DNA of 43,387 nt from Betaproteobacteria bacterium. Its GTDB lineage: Bacteria > Pseudomonadota > Gammaproteobacteria > Burkholderiales > Casimicrobiaceae. The notes under the pieces are model-generated. The model searched no databases and was not told the origin of the DNA. It was given only the letters and a program-made list of their open reading frames with translations. Location: the NCBI GenBank assembly GCA_029884335.1, contig JAOUIA010000029.1:1-43387 (forward strand), written 5' to 3'. The number at the start of each line of letters is the position of its first letter. Within the stretch, counting starts at the first letter, position 1. Positions 28,100 to 37,737 of this stretch are shown here, piece by piece. Position numbers and translations under genes: made by a program.

Positions 28100-28726
28100 T
28101 CAGCGCAGGCGTTCGGCGAACGCCACGGCGTCGCGCGGCGGGTCCGGCGCCTGCGCGAGCAGGCGCTGCGCCGTCTTCGCCACCTGCAGCGTGTCCCAGT
28201 ACGCGTACGCCGAAACCGCCGCCGCGCCCGCGACCGGGATCCAGCGCGACGCGGCCGAGCCGGCGACGCGGCGGCTCAGCGCCGAGCCGACGCGGCCGGC
28301 GAGCGAGGACAGCGTGCGCGAGCCGAGCTGCTGCACGACGAACCTCTGCCCGGAGCGCACGACGATGTCGCGCAGCGCCTGGCTCGCCGCGTGGCGGAAC
28401 AGGCAGTACAGCATGTGCGTGCGCGACAGCTCCGCCGTGCGGCCGTAGACGGCGAAGATGTCGGCGACCATCTGGCGCTGCGTGTTCCAGATGAGGTAGA
28501 GGTCGGGCAGCAGCGTGAGCAGCCCCAAAGGCCCGCCGGGCAGGGCTAGCGATCCCGACACCAGCGCCGCGCGCCTTGCGGCATCGCGGGCGATGCGCAG
28601 GGCCGCGGCATCCGGATTCGCCACCTCGTGCGAACGCGGCGCGGGAACCTCGGCGATCACGCGCTCGATGACCCCGGCCACCGCGCGTTCGGGTTCTTCG
28701 TCGCTCCGGCGTCTGACTGCGCCCAC
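28100..28726 (-). CDS. EcsC-family protein of unknown function
   Basis: A 208-residue protein. A charged N-terminus (VGAVRRRSDEEPER) is followed by an Ala-rich helix, a hydrophobic hairpin (GSLALPGGPLGLLTLLPDLYLIW), helices with GRTAELSRTHMLYCLFRHA, and a second hydrophobic segment ending IPVAGAAAVSAYAYWDT, features of the EcsC domain (PF12787), whose molecular role is not settled. I pick the GTG at 28726 because AAGGAG precedes it at proper spacing; the open frame runs on to 28807 only by reading into the MITE-like element. yedK follows after 6 nt. Confidence 0.75.
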   Translation of the reverse strand: MGAVRRRSDEEPERAVAGVIERVIAEVPAPRSHEVANPDAAALRIARDAARRAALVSGSLALPGGPLGLLTLLPDLYLIWNTQRQMVADIFAVYGRTAELSRTHMLYCLFRHAASQALRDIVVRSGQRFVVQQLGSRTLSSLAGRVGSALSRRVAGSAASRWIPVAGAAAVSAYAYWDTLQVAKTAQRLLAQAPDPPRDAVAFAERLR

Positions 28727-28743
28727 GTCGCTCCTTCGTCCGG

Positions 28744-28938
28744 CTAGTGTCCCGTGCCGGAAGTTCCTTGCCAAAACGCAGCGCAGCGACCACCTCCGCT
28801 CGCGCAAGGACGACGAAAATGGCGCGCTGCGCGACGCCGGTCGCAGCGGGTATCGCGAATACCCGCAAGACCGGCAACAATGCAGCGCGTCATTTCTCGC
28901 TCGTCCTTGTGCAAGGAACTTCCGGTACGGGGCACTAG
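28744..28938. mobile_element. 195-bp MITE-like near-palindromic element with 27-bp terminal inverted repeats
   Basis: The ends CTAGTGTCCCGTGCCGGAAG... (28744-28770) and its complement (28912-28938) match at 25 of 27 positions. A second inverted pair lies inside (GCGCAAGGACGACGAAAATG... at 28802-28829 against 28883-28912), and the centre folds as CGGGTAT-CGCGA-ATACCCG (28847-28865). CTAG at both tips could be a 4-bp target duplication or part of the ends. No transposase is encoded. The right tip contributes the nuoN stop codon. A non-autonomous transposable element is the best reading. Confidence 0.75.
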
Positions 28939-30326
28939 CCGCGCAGCAGGCCCAGCGCCCAGCCCGGGAACACCGTGAGCAGCGCCACGGGGACGAGGCA
29001 CACGAGGCTCGCCGCGAACGCGTGCCGCCGCAGCGCCGCCTGCGTCGCGCCGTACGGGTGGGCGGCCATGAACATATACTGGATCACGCGCAGGTAGAAG
29101 TACAGGCCGAGGTAGCTGCCGACGAGGCCGAGGACGGCGAGCTCCGTGTGGCCGGCGGCCATCACGTTGCGGAAGACGAGGAACTTCGCGACGAAGCCCG
29201 GCAGCGGCGGGATGCCGGCCAGCGACAGCATCGCGATCGCCAGCGTCACCGCGGCGTACGGCCGGCGGTGGAACAGCCCCTTGAGCGAGTCGATCCGGTC
29301 GTCGACCGCGTCGTCGCCGTCGTGCGGCAGCGCGGTGAATGCGACGAGGCTCATCAGCCCGTAGGCGGCGAGGTAGAAGGCGATCGCCTGGAAGCGGCCC
29401 TCGACGGCGCCCAGCAGCGCGAAGAACAGGAAGCCCGCGTGGGCGATCGACGAGTACGCGATCATGCGGCGGAAGCTCGGCTGCCGCATCGCGGTGATGT
29501 TGCCCCAGACGATCGACACCAGCGGCGGGACGGCGACCAGCGCGATCATCGCCGGCGACAGCTCGGCCGCGCCGAACAGCCGCACGACCGCGAGCAGGAC
29601 CGCGGCCTTGACGATCGTCGCCATGTACGCCGTCGCTGGGACCGAGCCGCCCTGGTAGGCGTCCGGCGCCCAGGCGTGGAACGGGAAGATCGCGGCCTTG
29701 AGGAAGAACGCGCACAGGACCAGCGCCGCGCCCGCGCGCGCCAGCGCGGACGGCGCGTCGAGCGCGCGCGCGAACGCGTCGATCGCCAGCGTCCCGCTCC
29801 AGCCGAACAGCAGCGACGCGCCCATCAGCAGCATGCCCGTCGCCGTGCCGCCGAGGACGAGGTACTTGAGCGCCGCCTCCGCGCAGTCCTTCCGCTGCAT
29901 GGCGAGGAGGACCAGCGCGTACACGGGCAGCGACAGCGTCTCGAGGCCGAGCAGCAGCGTGAGGAAGCTGTCCGCCGAGATCATCAGGCAGGCGCCGTAC
30001 AGCGAGGCGAGCGCCAGCATGGGGAACTGCGCGTCGCGGAACTCGTCGCGCGAGAGCATGAGCACCGGGACCGCGAGCACCAGCACGATCGCCTTCCCGG
30101 CCGACGTGGCCGGGCTCACCGACAGCTGGCCGACGAAGGTCGCGGCCGCGTAGCCGCCCGCCGAGAGCACCGCGGCGGCCGCGGCGGCGGCGACCACCGT
30201 CCCGAGCGCCAGCGCGAAGCTCGTCCGCGGCGCGCGGCCGAGGATGTCGAGCACCAGCACGAGGCACAGGCCGGCGAGCAGCAGGTGCTCGGGCAGCATG
30301 GAGACAAGGACCGTCTGGACGTTCAT
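28935..30326 (-). CDS. nuoN: NADH-quinone oxidoreductase subunit N
   Basis: Antiporter-like membrane subunit of complex I. The 463-residue protein has about 14 transmembrane helices with the conserved proton-channel features of this family, seen as LLLGLETLSLPVYAL (TM5 Glu), ALKYLVLGG, and FFLKAAIFPFHAWAPDAYQG (Lys and the broken helix), and SLAGIPPLPGFVAKF. Start ATG overlaps the nuoM stop in ATGA. The final TAG (28935-28937) lies in the CTAG tip of the MITE-like element, so the original C-terminus may have been changed, though GWALGLLRG is a plausible end. Confidence 0.95.
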   Translation of the reverse strand: MNVQTVLVSMLPEHLLLAGLCLVLVLDILGRAPRTSFALALGTVVAAAAAAAVLSAGGYAAATFVGQLSVSPATSAGKAIVLVLAVPVLMLSRDEFRDAQFPMLALASLYGACLMISADSFLTLLLGLETLSLPVYALVLLAMQRKDCAEAALKYLVLGGTATGMLLMGASLLFGWSGTLAIDAFARALDAPSALARAGAALVLCAFFLKAAIFPFHAWAPDAYQGGSVPATAYMATIVKAAVLLAVVRLFGAAELSPAMIALVAVPPLVSIVWGNITAMRQPSFRRMIAYSSIAHAGFLFFALLGAVEGRFQAIAFYLAAYGLMSLVAFTALPHDGDDAVDDRIDSLKGLFHRRPYAAVTLAIAMLSLAGIPPLPGFVAKFLVFRNVMAAGHTELAVLGLVGSYLGLYFYLRVIQYMFMAAHPYGATQAALRRHAFAASLVCLVPVALLTVFPGWALGLLRG

Positions 30327-31882
30327 CGCCGGGCCTCCGTCGCGGGCAGCGCCGCGACCGCGCGCGCGCCGCCGACCAGCTGCTGGTACTGCCGGGCGGC
30401 GAGCTCGGTCTTGCGCATCGGCTCGTCGGGGAACAGGCCGAGCCAGAACACCGCGGCGACGAGCGCGGCGAGGATGCCGACCTCGCGCGCCGACAGGTCG
30501 CGCACGTGCTCGGCGTGCGGCGCGCGCGTGGCGCCGAACAGGAAGCGCTGCGCGAACCACAGCATGTACAGCGCACCGAGCACCACGCCGGTCACCGCGA
30601 CGCCCGCCAGCCACAGCATCGTGCTGTTGCCCGCGGCGTGCGCCTGCCAGGCCGTGCGGAACGTGCCGAGCAGCGCGAGGAACTCGCCGGTGAAGCCCGA
30701 GGTCGTCGGCAGGCCGATCGCGGCCAGCGTCAGCACCATGAAGAACACGGAGTACACCGGCAGCAGCTTCGCGATGCCGCCGTAGTCGGCGAGGTTACGG
30801 CTGTGGCAGCGCTCGTAGATCATGCCCACCATGAAGAACAGCCCGGCGGCCGTGAGCCCGTGGCTCACCATCTGCATGACCGCGCCCTGGATGCCGATGA
30901 GGTCGACGCTCGCCAGCCCCAGCATCGCGTAGCCGAGGTGGCTGATCGACGAGTAGGCGATGATCTTCTTGATGTCGGTCTGCACCAGCGCGAGGCACGC
31001 GCCGTAGACGATGCTGATCACGCCGAGCAGCATCACGATCACCGTCGCCTCGCGCGCGGCGTCGGGGAAGAGCGGGAAGCCGAGCTTCATGAAGCCGTAC
31101 GTGCCCATCTTCAACAGCACGCCGGCCAGGATCACGGAACCTGCGGTGGGCGCCTCGACGTGCGCGTCGGGCAGCCACGTGTGCAGCGGGACGATCGGCA
31201 CCTTGATCGCGAACGACAGCGCGAACGCGGCGAACAGCCACGACTGCGCAGCCGGCTTGAGGCCCGCGCCGTAGAGGTCGGCGAACGCGAACGAGGCGAC
31301 CCCGGTGGTCGTCTTCAGCGACCAGACGAGGTAGATCATCGCCGCCAGCATCAGGATGCTGCCGAACGCCGTGTACAGCACGAACTTGATCGTCGCGTAG
31401 ATGCGCCGCTCGCCGCCCCAGATGCCGATCATCAGGAACATCGGCACCAGCATCAGCTCCCAGAACAGGTAGAACAGGAAGAGGTCCTGCGCGACGAACG
31501 TCCCCAGCATCGCGAACTGGATCAGGAACACCATCGCGTGGAACAGGCGGACGTCCTTCGTGATCGCCGTCCACGAGCCGGCGACGACGAGCGGCCCGAG
31601 GAACGCGGTCAGCAGGACCAGCAGCACGTTGTAGCCGTCCAGCCCGATCAGGTAGGCCACGCCCCAGTCGGGGATCCACGGCAGGCGGGTCGCGAACTGC
31701 AGCCCGGGGTCGGCGGCGTCGTAGCGCAGGTAGAGCCACGCGGTCAGCGCGAACTGGACGAGCATCAGCGCGAAGCTCCAGCCGCGGACCGCGTCCGGGC
31801 GGCGCTCGTCGGCAGCCGCGGTGTAGACGATGCCCGCGACGGGCAGCCACAGGACGACGTTGAGGATCAGCGCGTCAGACAT
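30323..31882 (-). CDS. nuoM: NADH-quinone oxidoreductase subunit M
   Basis: A 519-residue proton-pumping membrane subunit. Family marks include FYLFWELMLVPMFLMIGIWG (TM5 Glu and the following loop), the KVPIVPLHTWLPDAHVEAP segment with the broken TM7 Lys, DIKKIIAYSSISHLGY, and GLPTTSGFTGEFLAL. Start ATGTCTGA overlaps the nuoL stop by 8 nt; the end overlaps nuoN. An upstream in-frame ATG at 31921 lies inside nuoL and is rejected. Confidence 0.96.
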   Translation of the reverse strand: MSDALILNVVLWLPVAGIVYTAAADERRPDAVRGWSFALMLVQFALTAWLYLRYDAADPGLQFATRLPWIPDWGVAYLIGLDGYNVLLVLLTAFLGPLVVAGSWTAITKDVRLFHAMVFLIQFAMLGTFVAQDLFLFYLFWELMLVPMFLMIGIWGGERRIYATIKFVLYTAFGSILMLAAMIYLVWSLKTTTGVASFAFADLYGAGLKPAAQSWLFAAFALSFAIKVPIVPLHTWLPDAHVEAPTAGSVILAGVLLKMGTYGFMKLGFPLFPDAAREATVIVMLLGVISIVYGACLALVQTDIKKIIAYSSISHLGYAMLGLASVDLIGIQGAVMQMVSHGLTAAGLFFMVGMIYERCHSRNLADYGGIAKLLPVYSVFFMVLTLAAIGLPTTSGFTGEFLALLGTFRTAWQAHAAGNSTMLWLAGVAVTGVVLGALYMLWFAQRFLFGATRAPHAEHVRDLSAREVGILAALVAAVFWLGLFPDEPMRKTELAARQYQQLVGGARAVAALPATEARR

Positions 31883-33761
31883 GGCGCCATCCCCAGGCGA
31901 GCGCGCCCAGCAGGCCGGCAAGGGCCAGCAGCGCGTAGAAGTGCAGGTGGCCGGTCTGCAGGCGGCCCATCGCGGCGGCCGTGCGCTGCGCCAGCGCGGC
32001 GAGCCCGTTCAGCGTTCCGTCGATGAGCGCGCGGTCGCCGATCTTCAGGAACACGTTCTCCGAGATCCACAGCAGCGGCCGGCCGATGACGAGGTCGTAG
32101 AGCTCGTCGACGAAGTACTTGCCTTCCAGCACGCGGCGCACGCCTGCCACCTTCTCGCCGAACGCCTTCGCGCGCTCGGCCTTGCCGCCGAACATCCACC
32201 ACGCGCCCAGCAGGCCCGCGAGCCCGAGCGCGACCGAGAGGACCACGATCGGCAGGTGCGCCCCGGAGCGCGACGCGAGGATGCCGGGCAGCGGCAGCAT
32301 CGGCTCGAGCACGTGAGGGATCGACAGGAACCCGCCGATCGCCGAGAGGATCGCCAGCGCGACGAGCACGCCGGTCATCGAGAACGGCGACTCGTGCACG
32401 TGCGCGGCCGCGTGCGCGTCGAGCCGGCTCTCGCCGAGGAACGTGAGCCACAGCAGGCGGAACATGTAGAACGCCGTCATCAGCGCGGTCAGCGCGGCGA
32501 TCGCCACCAGCCAGAACGACCCGCCGCGCTCGGAGGCGTACGCGTACCAGAGGATCTCGTCCTTGGAGAAGAACCCGGCGAGCGGCGGCAGCCCCGCGAT
32601 CGCCGCGGTGGCGATGGCGAAGGTCCAGAACGTCACCGGGATCCTCTTCGCCAGCGCGCCCATCTTCCGGATGTCCTGCTCGCCCGACATCGCGTGGATC
32701 ACGCTGCCCGCGCCGAGGAACAGGCAGGCCTTGAAGAACGCGTGCGTGTAGAGGTGGAACACGGCGACACCGTAGGCGCCCACGCCGGCGGCGAGGAACA
32801 TGAAGCCGAGCTGCGACACCGTCGAGTAGGCGAGCACCTTCTTGATGTCGTTCTGGGCGATGGCGATCGTCGCGGCGAAGAACGCGGTCAGCACGCCGAC
32901 CCAGGCGACGAGCTGGGAGGCGCCTTCGGCGTGGACGTAGATGCCCGACATGCGGGCGACCATGTAGACGCCGGCGGTCACCATCGTCGCGGCGTGGATC
33001 AGCGCCGAGACCGGCGTGGGGCCGGCCATCGCGTCGGGCAGCCACACGTACAGCGGGATCTGCGCCGACTTGCCCGTAGCGCCGATGAACAGCAGGATGC
33101 CCACCAGCGTCGCGGAGATCGCGGGCCCGGGGCTGGCCATGAACGCCGCGTTGATGCGGTCCATGTCCAGCGTGCCGAGCGCGGTGTAGAGCACGAACAT
33201 GCCGAGCAGGAAGCCGGCGTCGCCGATGCGGTTGACGATGAACGCCTTCTTGCCGGCCGCCGCCTTCTCGGGATCGGCGAACCAGAAGCCGATCAGCAGG
33301 TAGGAGGCGAGCCCGACGCCTTCCCAGCCGACGAACAGCACCAGCAGGCTGCGCCCCAGCACCAGCAGCAGCATGAAGAACAGGAACAGGTTGAGGTACG
33401 CGAAGTAGCGCGCGTAGCTCTCGTCGCCCTTCATGTAGCCGACGCTGTAGACGTGGATGAGCGACCCCACGCCGGTGACGATGAGCACCATCACGGCGGT
33501 GAGGCGGTCGAACCAGAACTCGATCGCGAACGGCGCCCCGCCGATCGAGATCCACGTGTAGAGCGTCTCCGACAGCGGGACGTAGCCGCCCGCGCGCAGC
33601 TCGGCAAACGCGTCGAGCGTCAGCAGGAACGCGAGGATCGGCAAGCCGCAGCCCACCAGCGTCACGAAGCGGGTGCCGCGCGGGTTCGGGAACAGCCGCG
33701 TGGCGAACAGGCCGTTCAGCAGGAAGCCGGCGAGCGGGAGCAGGGCGATCGCGGTCAACAC
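31875..33761 (-). CDS. nuoL: NADH-quinone oxidoreductase subunit L
   Basis: The distal antiporter-like subunit of complex I, 628 residues, with the lateral helix after about residue 560 (KYFVDELYDLVIGRPLLW). Recognisable segments are FVGWEGVGLASYLLIGFW, KAFIVNRIGDAGF, SAQIPLYVWLPDAMAGPTPV, DIKKVLAYSTVSQLGFM and THAFFKACLFLGAGS. The start is GTG at 33761 (or TTG 33758), 2 nt after the nuoK stop and preceded by GAGGGG; no ATG gives a sensible N-terminus. It ends in an 8-nt overlap with nuoM. Confidence 0.94.
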   Translation of the reverse strand: MLTAIALLPLAGFLLNGLFATRLFPNPRGTRFVTLVGCGLPILAFLLTLDAFAELRAGGYVPLSETLYTWISIGGAPFAIEFWFDRLTAVMVLIVTGVGSLIHVYSVGYMKGDESYARYFAYLNLFLFFMLLLVLGRSLLVLFVGWEGVGLASYLLIGFWFADPEKAAAGKKAFIVNRIGDAGFLLGMFVLYTALGTLDMDRINAAFMASPGPAISATLVGILLFIGATGKSAQIPLYVWLPDAMAGPTPVSALIHAATMVTAGVYMVARMSGIYVHAEGASQLVAWVGVLTAFFAATIAIAQNDIKKVLAYSTVSQLGFMFLAAGVGAYGVAVFHLYTHAFFKACLFLGAGSVIHAMSGEQDIRKMGALAKRIPVTFWTFAIATAAIAGLPPLAGFFSKDEILWYAYASERGGSFWLVAIAALTALMTAFYMFRLLWLTFLGESRLDAHAAAHVHESPFSMTGVLVALAILSAIGGFLSIPHVLEPMLPLPGILASRSGAHLPIVVLSVALGLAGLLGAWWMFGGKAERAKAFGEKVAGVRRVLEGKYFVDELYDLVIGRPLLWISENVFLKIGDRALIDGTLNGLAALAQRTAAAMGRLQTGHLHFYALLALAGLLGALAWGWRHV

Positions 33762-33763
33762 CG

Positions 33764-34066
33764 TCAGCCCCTCAGATCCGCGAAAGCATCGGCGTCGAGC
33801 GTCCGGCGGCTCTTTGCCAGCAGCAGGACGATCGGGATCGCGATGGCGATCTCGGCCGCCGCCACGACGAAGATCAGGAACACGAGCACCGCGCCCTCGG
33901 CCGAGCCCATGCGGTCGGCGAACGCGACCAGCGAGAGGTTCACGCCGTTCAGCATCAGCTCCATGCTCATCAGCATGACGAGCAGGTTGCGGCGGATGAT
34001 CACGCCGCACAGCCCCAGCGCGAACAGCGCCAGCGCCAGGTACAGCAGCGCGTGCGTCTTATCCAT
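33764..34066 (-). CDS. nuoK: NADH-quinone oxidoreductase subunit K
   Basis: A 100-residue, three-helix membrane subunit at the junction of the antiporter modules. The two buried glutamates lie in LMSMELMLNGVN and VVAAAEIAIAI. Length is standard for the family. Overlaps the nuoJ end by 8 nt. Confidence 0.95.
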   Translation of the reverse strand: MDKTHALLYLALALFALGLCGVIIRRNLLVMLMSMELMLNGVNLSLVAFADRMGSAEGAVLVFLIFVVAAAEIAIAIPIVLLLAKSRRTLDADAFADLRG

Positions 34067-34586
34067 GGTCCTCCCGGTTCGCGCGGATGACGGCGATCGC
34101 GGCGACGACCGCGGCCAGCAGCAGCACCGAGGTGAGCTCGAAGTGCAGCCAGTACTTGTTGAGGAACGCGCTGGCGAATTCGGCGAGGCTGAAGCCGCGC
34201 GCGGCGCCGGCGGCTGCGGCGCCCGTGCCCGCGTCGGCGGCCACGCCGCGGATCAGCAGCCCGGCGACGACCGCCGCCACCGCCACGCCGGGGATCACCA
34301 GCCCCGAGAAGCGGCGCCGCGTGGCCGGGTCGCGCGGGTCGAGCAGCATGATCACGTAGACCATGAACACCATCACCGCGCCGACGTAGATCAGCACCTG
34401 GAACGCGGCGATGAAGTGCACGCCGAGCAGGCCGTAGATGCCGCCCAGGAAGATCATCGTCGAGATCAGCGCCATCGCCACGCGCATCGGCTGGCGCAGC
34501 ATGACGACGAGGACGCCGCCGACCAGCGCCGAGACGCCGAAGATCGCCAGCAGGATCGTCTCCAGGTTCGCGAGGAGCCAGGTCAT
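34059..34586 (-). CDS. nuoJ: NADH-quinone oxidoreductase subunit J
   Basis: A 175-residue membrane subunit with five helices. The pi-bulge helix region appears as AAFQVLIYVGAVMVFMVYVIML, the segment central to coupling. A less conserved loop (RRRFSGLVIPGVAVAAVV ... GTGAAAAGAARGF) leads to the last helix. ATG at 34586 overlaps the nuoI stop as ATGA. Confidence 0.94.
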   Translation of the reverse strand: MTWLLANLETILLAIFGVSALVGGVLVVMLRQPMRVAMALISTMIFLGGIYGLLGVHFIAAFQVLIYVGAVMVFMVYVIMLLDPRDPATRRRFSGLVIPGVAVAAVVAGLLIRGVAADAGTGAAAAGAARGFSLAEFASAFLNKYWLHFELTSVLLLAAVVAAIAVIRANREDHG

Positions 34587-35179
34587 GGCGTCGTCCCCTC
34601 GTGTCCACCCGGCGCCGGCGGGTAGGGCTTCGCGACGTCGCGCTCCGGCTTCCACGCCAGCAGCTCCTCCTTGCCCAGCCACATCTGCAGGCGGTCGGGC
34701 GAAGGCAGGTCGGGCACCGTCTTGTCCATGCGGATCGCGTCCTCGGGGCAGGCCTCGACGCACAGCCCGCAGAACACGCAGCGCGAGTAGTCGATCTCGA
34801 AGCGCACGGGGTACTTCGGGTGCTCGGCGTCGGCCGGGTCGAAGCCCGCCTCGATCTCGATCACCTTCGCCGGGCACACGGTCGCGCACATGTTGCAGGC
34901 CACGCACTGCGGCCTCCCGTCGGGCCGCTGCGTGAGCACGTGCTTGCCGCGGTTGTTGCGCGCGTAGTCGCGGCGCGTCTCCTCGGGGTAGTAGGTGGTC
35001 AGCGCGCCCTTGCGGCCGGTGACCCACTTGCCCATGTTGCGCAGGAACACCCCTCCGGTGATGGCGAGCCCGCGCAGGATCTCGAAGAGGTACGCGCGCT
35101 CCCAGAAGCCCATCGCGGGCTCGTTCCAGTACGCCTTGCGGACGTACGGCGCGCGAGCGGGCCTGCGCGCGGCGCTCAT
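34583..35179 (-). CDS. nuoI: NADH-quinone oxidoreductase subunit I
   Basis: Ferredoxin-like subunit with the two [4Fe-4S] clusters N6a and N6b: CVACNMCATVCP and CVFCGLCVEACP, each with the final Cys-Pro. At 198 residues it is longer than the roughly 160 residues usual in Betaproteobacteria, with about 20 extra residues at the N-terminus (MSAARRPARAPYVRKAYW) and a Pro-rich C-terminal tail. Sits in the connecting arm beside NuoB. ATGA overlaps at both ends. Confidence 0.94.
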   Translation of the reverse strand: MSAARRPARAPYVRKAYWNEPAMGFWERAYLFEILRGLAITGGVFLRNMGKWVTGRKGALTTYYPEETRRDYARNNRGKHVLTQRPDGRPQCVACNMCATVCPAKVIEIEAGFDPADAEHPKYPVRFEIDYSRCVFCGLCVEACPEDAIRMDKTVPDLPSPDRLQMWLGKEELLAWKPERDVAKPYPPAPGGHEGTTP

Positions 35180-36312
35180 GGCGTCATTGCCCAGACGACG
35201 AGCACGGTGACGATCAGGTTCGCGAGCGCCAGCGGGAACATGAACTTCCACGCGAACTTCAGCACCTGGTCGTAGCGGAAGCGCGGCAGCGACCAGCGGA
35301 TCAGGATCTGGAAGCTGCACAGCAGGAAGACCTTGCCCAGGAACACGAGGACCTGGGTGATCACGACGGCCGTGTGGCTCATCGCGATCTCCACGCCGAA
35401 CGGCAGCGAGAAGCCGCCGTCGTGCATGTACGGCAGGTTGTAGCCGCCGAGGAACAGCGTCGTGAACAGCGCCGCGATGATCGCGATCTCGATGAACTCG
35501 GCGAACATGAACAGGCCCATCTTCATCGCGCTGTACTCGGTGAAGTAGCCCGAGATCAGCTCCGACTCCGCCTCCGGCAGGTCGAACGGGATGCGCTTGT
35601 TCTCGGCGATCGCCGCGGCGAGGAACAGCGTCGCGGCGAACGGCTGCAGGAAGATGCCCCACGCGGGCAGGCCGGCGATGCGGCCGGACTGCTGCCGCAC
35701 GATGTCGTCGAGGTCGACCGTGCCGTAGATCAGGACGAGCCCGAGCAGCGTCAGCGCCAGCACCAGCTCGTAGGAGATCATCTGCGAGCCCGCGCGCAGC
35801 GCGCCCAGCAGCGAGAACTTGTTCGACGACGACCAGCCGGCGAGCATGGCGCCGATCACCGACACGCCGCCGAACGCGAAGACGATCAGCAGGCCCGCGT
35901 CGAGCTGCGCGATCTGCATCGGGTAGGCACGGTCGCCGAACCAGCCGGCGAGCGCGGGCACGAGCTGGCCCGGATGCAGCATGCCGCCGAAGGGGATCAC
36001 CGCGAACACGAGCAGCACCGGCGTGAACACGACCCACGGCGCGACCATGTACGCGTACCAGTCGTAGGGCTTCGGCTTGTAGTCCTCCTTGAGCAGCATC
36101 TTGATGCCGTCGGCCATGCCGTGGAACAGCCCCCACCAGACCAGCTTCACCTGCGTGAATGGGATGCGCAGGTAGGCGCGGTTCGCGCCGATGCGGTCCG
36201 ACATGACCGCGGCCTGCTTGCGCTCGACCCAGGTCAGTATCAGGCCGAAGGTCATCAGCACGCCGATCGCGTAGCCGATGTAGACCGCGTAGACGACGAG
36301 GTCCTGCGTCAT
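35176..36312 (-). CDS. nuoH: NADH-quinone oxidoreductase subunit H
   Basis: A 378-residue membrane subunit forming much of the quinone chamber. Typical segments: WVERKQAAVMSDRIGANRAY, LLKEDYKPK, ENKRIPFDLPEAESELISGY (conserved Glu/Asp-rich loop) and the last helices FLLCSFQILIRWSLPRFRYDQ. Eight to nine helices can be drawn. ATGA overlaps with nuoG before and nuoI after. Confidence 0.95.
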   Translation of the reverse strand: MTQDLVVYAVYIGYAIGVLMTFGLILTWVERKQAAVMSDRIGANRAYLRIPFTQVKLVWWGLFHGMADGIKMLLKEDYKPKPYDWYAYMVAPWVVFTPVLLVFAVIPFGGMLHPGQLVPALAGWFGDRAYPMQIAQLDAGLLIVFAFGGVSVIGAMLAGWSSSNKFSLLGALRAGSQMISYELVLALTLLGLVLIYGTVDLDDIVRQQSGRIAGLPAWGIFLQPFAATLFLAAAIAENKRIPFDLPEAESELISGYFTEYSAMKMGLFMFAEFIEIAIIAALFTTLFLGGYNLPYMHDGGFSLPFGVEIAMSHTAVVITQVLVFLGKVFLLCSFQILIRWSLPRFRYDQVLKFAWKFMFPLALANLIVTVLVVWAMTP

Positions 36313-37737
36313 GCGGGCACCCTGGCGACGGCGGCGAGCATGCCGAACAGCGCCTCGGCGTCGACGCTGCCCGCCGGCGCGCGCCTGATCGGCGCGAAAG
36401 CGCTCACCACGCCCGCGAAGTTCGTGTAGTGGCCTGCGCGCTCGGTCTGCAGCGTGGTCGGGAAGTACGCGTCGGCGTGGCCGTTCTCGGGGGCGAGGAA
36501 AGCGTTGAGCAGGATCGACTTCGCCCCGCGCGGCACGTCGGCGAAGTCGAAGCCCTCGCCCCAGACGAGCACGAGGTCGGCGCCGTCCAGCGACACGGGG
36601 GCCGTGCCGAACAGCTCGCGCGCGCGCTTCCCGTTCGGGTTCTTGTCCGGCCGGATCAGGAAGTCGTCGCCGACGCGCTCGCCCGGCTGCGGCACGTGGT
36701 CGGCCTTGACGAAGCAGCGGAAGCGCGGGCCGAGCGCGTCGCGCGCGGCCGCCAGCTCCTCGTTGCTGCCCCACGACGAGATCAGCGCCACGGGGGAGCT
36801 CGCCGCGTCGATCATGCGCCGGGCGGCGCCGGCCGCCTCGGCGAGCGGCACGCGAGCGCCCTTGAGCATCGGCGCCCCGCCGCGCGGGCGCTCGAGGAGG
36901 TCGGGGAGGTCGCGCGCCTTGTTGCAGATCCACGGCCCGTTGACCGCCGGGTTCTCGCGGGGCGTCACGCGCTCGATGGCGACGTTCTGGCGCGGATCCA
37001 GCGCGTTGAACTTCCACTCGGCCTTGCGGTGCCACAGGTCGACGGTGCAGCCGCGCTCGCAGCCAGGGCAGACCGACGGTGTGGGCTGCAGGTACCAGAC
37101 GCGCGACTTGTAGAGGAAACGCCGCGACAGCAGCGCGCCGACCGGGCAGAGGTCGACGACGTTGTCAGAGTACGGGTCGTCGTCGAGCGAGCGCTTCTCG
37201 TCGCAGCGCACCAGCGAGTGGTCGCCGCGGTCGAGGATGCCGAGCGCGTGCGACTTCGACACCTCCTTCGTGAAGCGCACGCAGCGCGAGCACAGCACAC
37301 AGCGCTCGTTGTCGAGCACGATGCGCTTCGACAGCTCGTGGAACTTGGTCGTGCGGTGCTTGGCGACGGTGGCGACCGACGCCGCGCCGTTGTGCTCGTA
37401 GTGGTAGTCCTGCAGCATGCACTCGCCGGCCTTGTCGCACACGCCGCAGTCGACCGGGTGGTTGAGCAGGACCATCTCCAGCATCGTCTTGCGGCGTTCC
37501 TTCACCTTCGGCGACTGCGTGAGGACCTTCATGCCGCGCGTGGCCGGCATGTTGCAGGCGATGTCCATCCAGCCGCCCGTGTCGCCCTCGACCTCGACCA
37601 TGCACAGCCGGCAGTTGCCCGCGACCGAGAGCTGCGGGTGCCAGCAGAAGCCCGGGATGTAGATGCCGGCGTCGCGCGCGGCCTCCATCACGGTCTGGCC
37701 GTCCTTCGCCTCGATCGCGACGCCGTCGACGAAGATC

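Noticed and set aside
28727-28807. Extension of the EcsC-like gene into the MITE-like element
   Set aside because: A GTG with a good ribosome site at 28726 fits better, and the extension is element sequence.
31830-34625. 931-codon + strand open frame opposite nuoL to nuoJ
   Set aside because: Low-complexity Arg/Gln/His-rich product, antisense to clear nuo genes.
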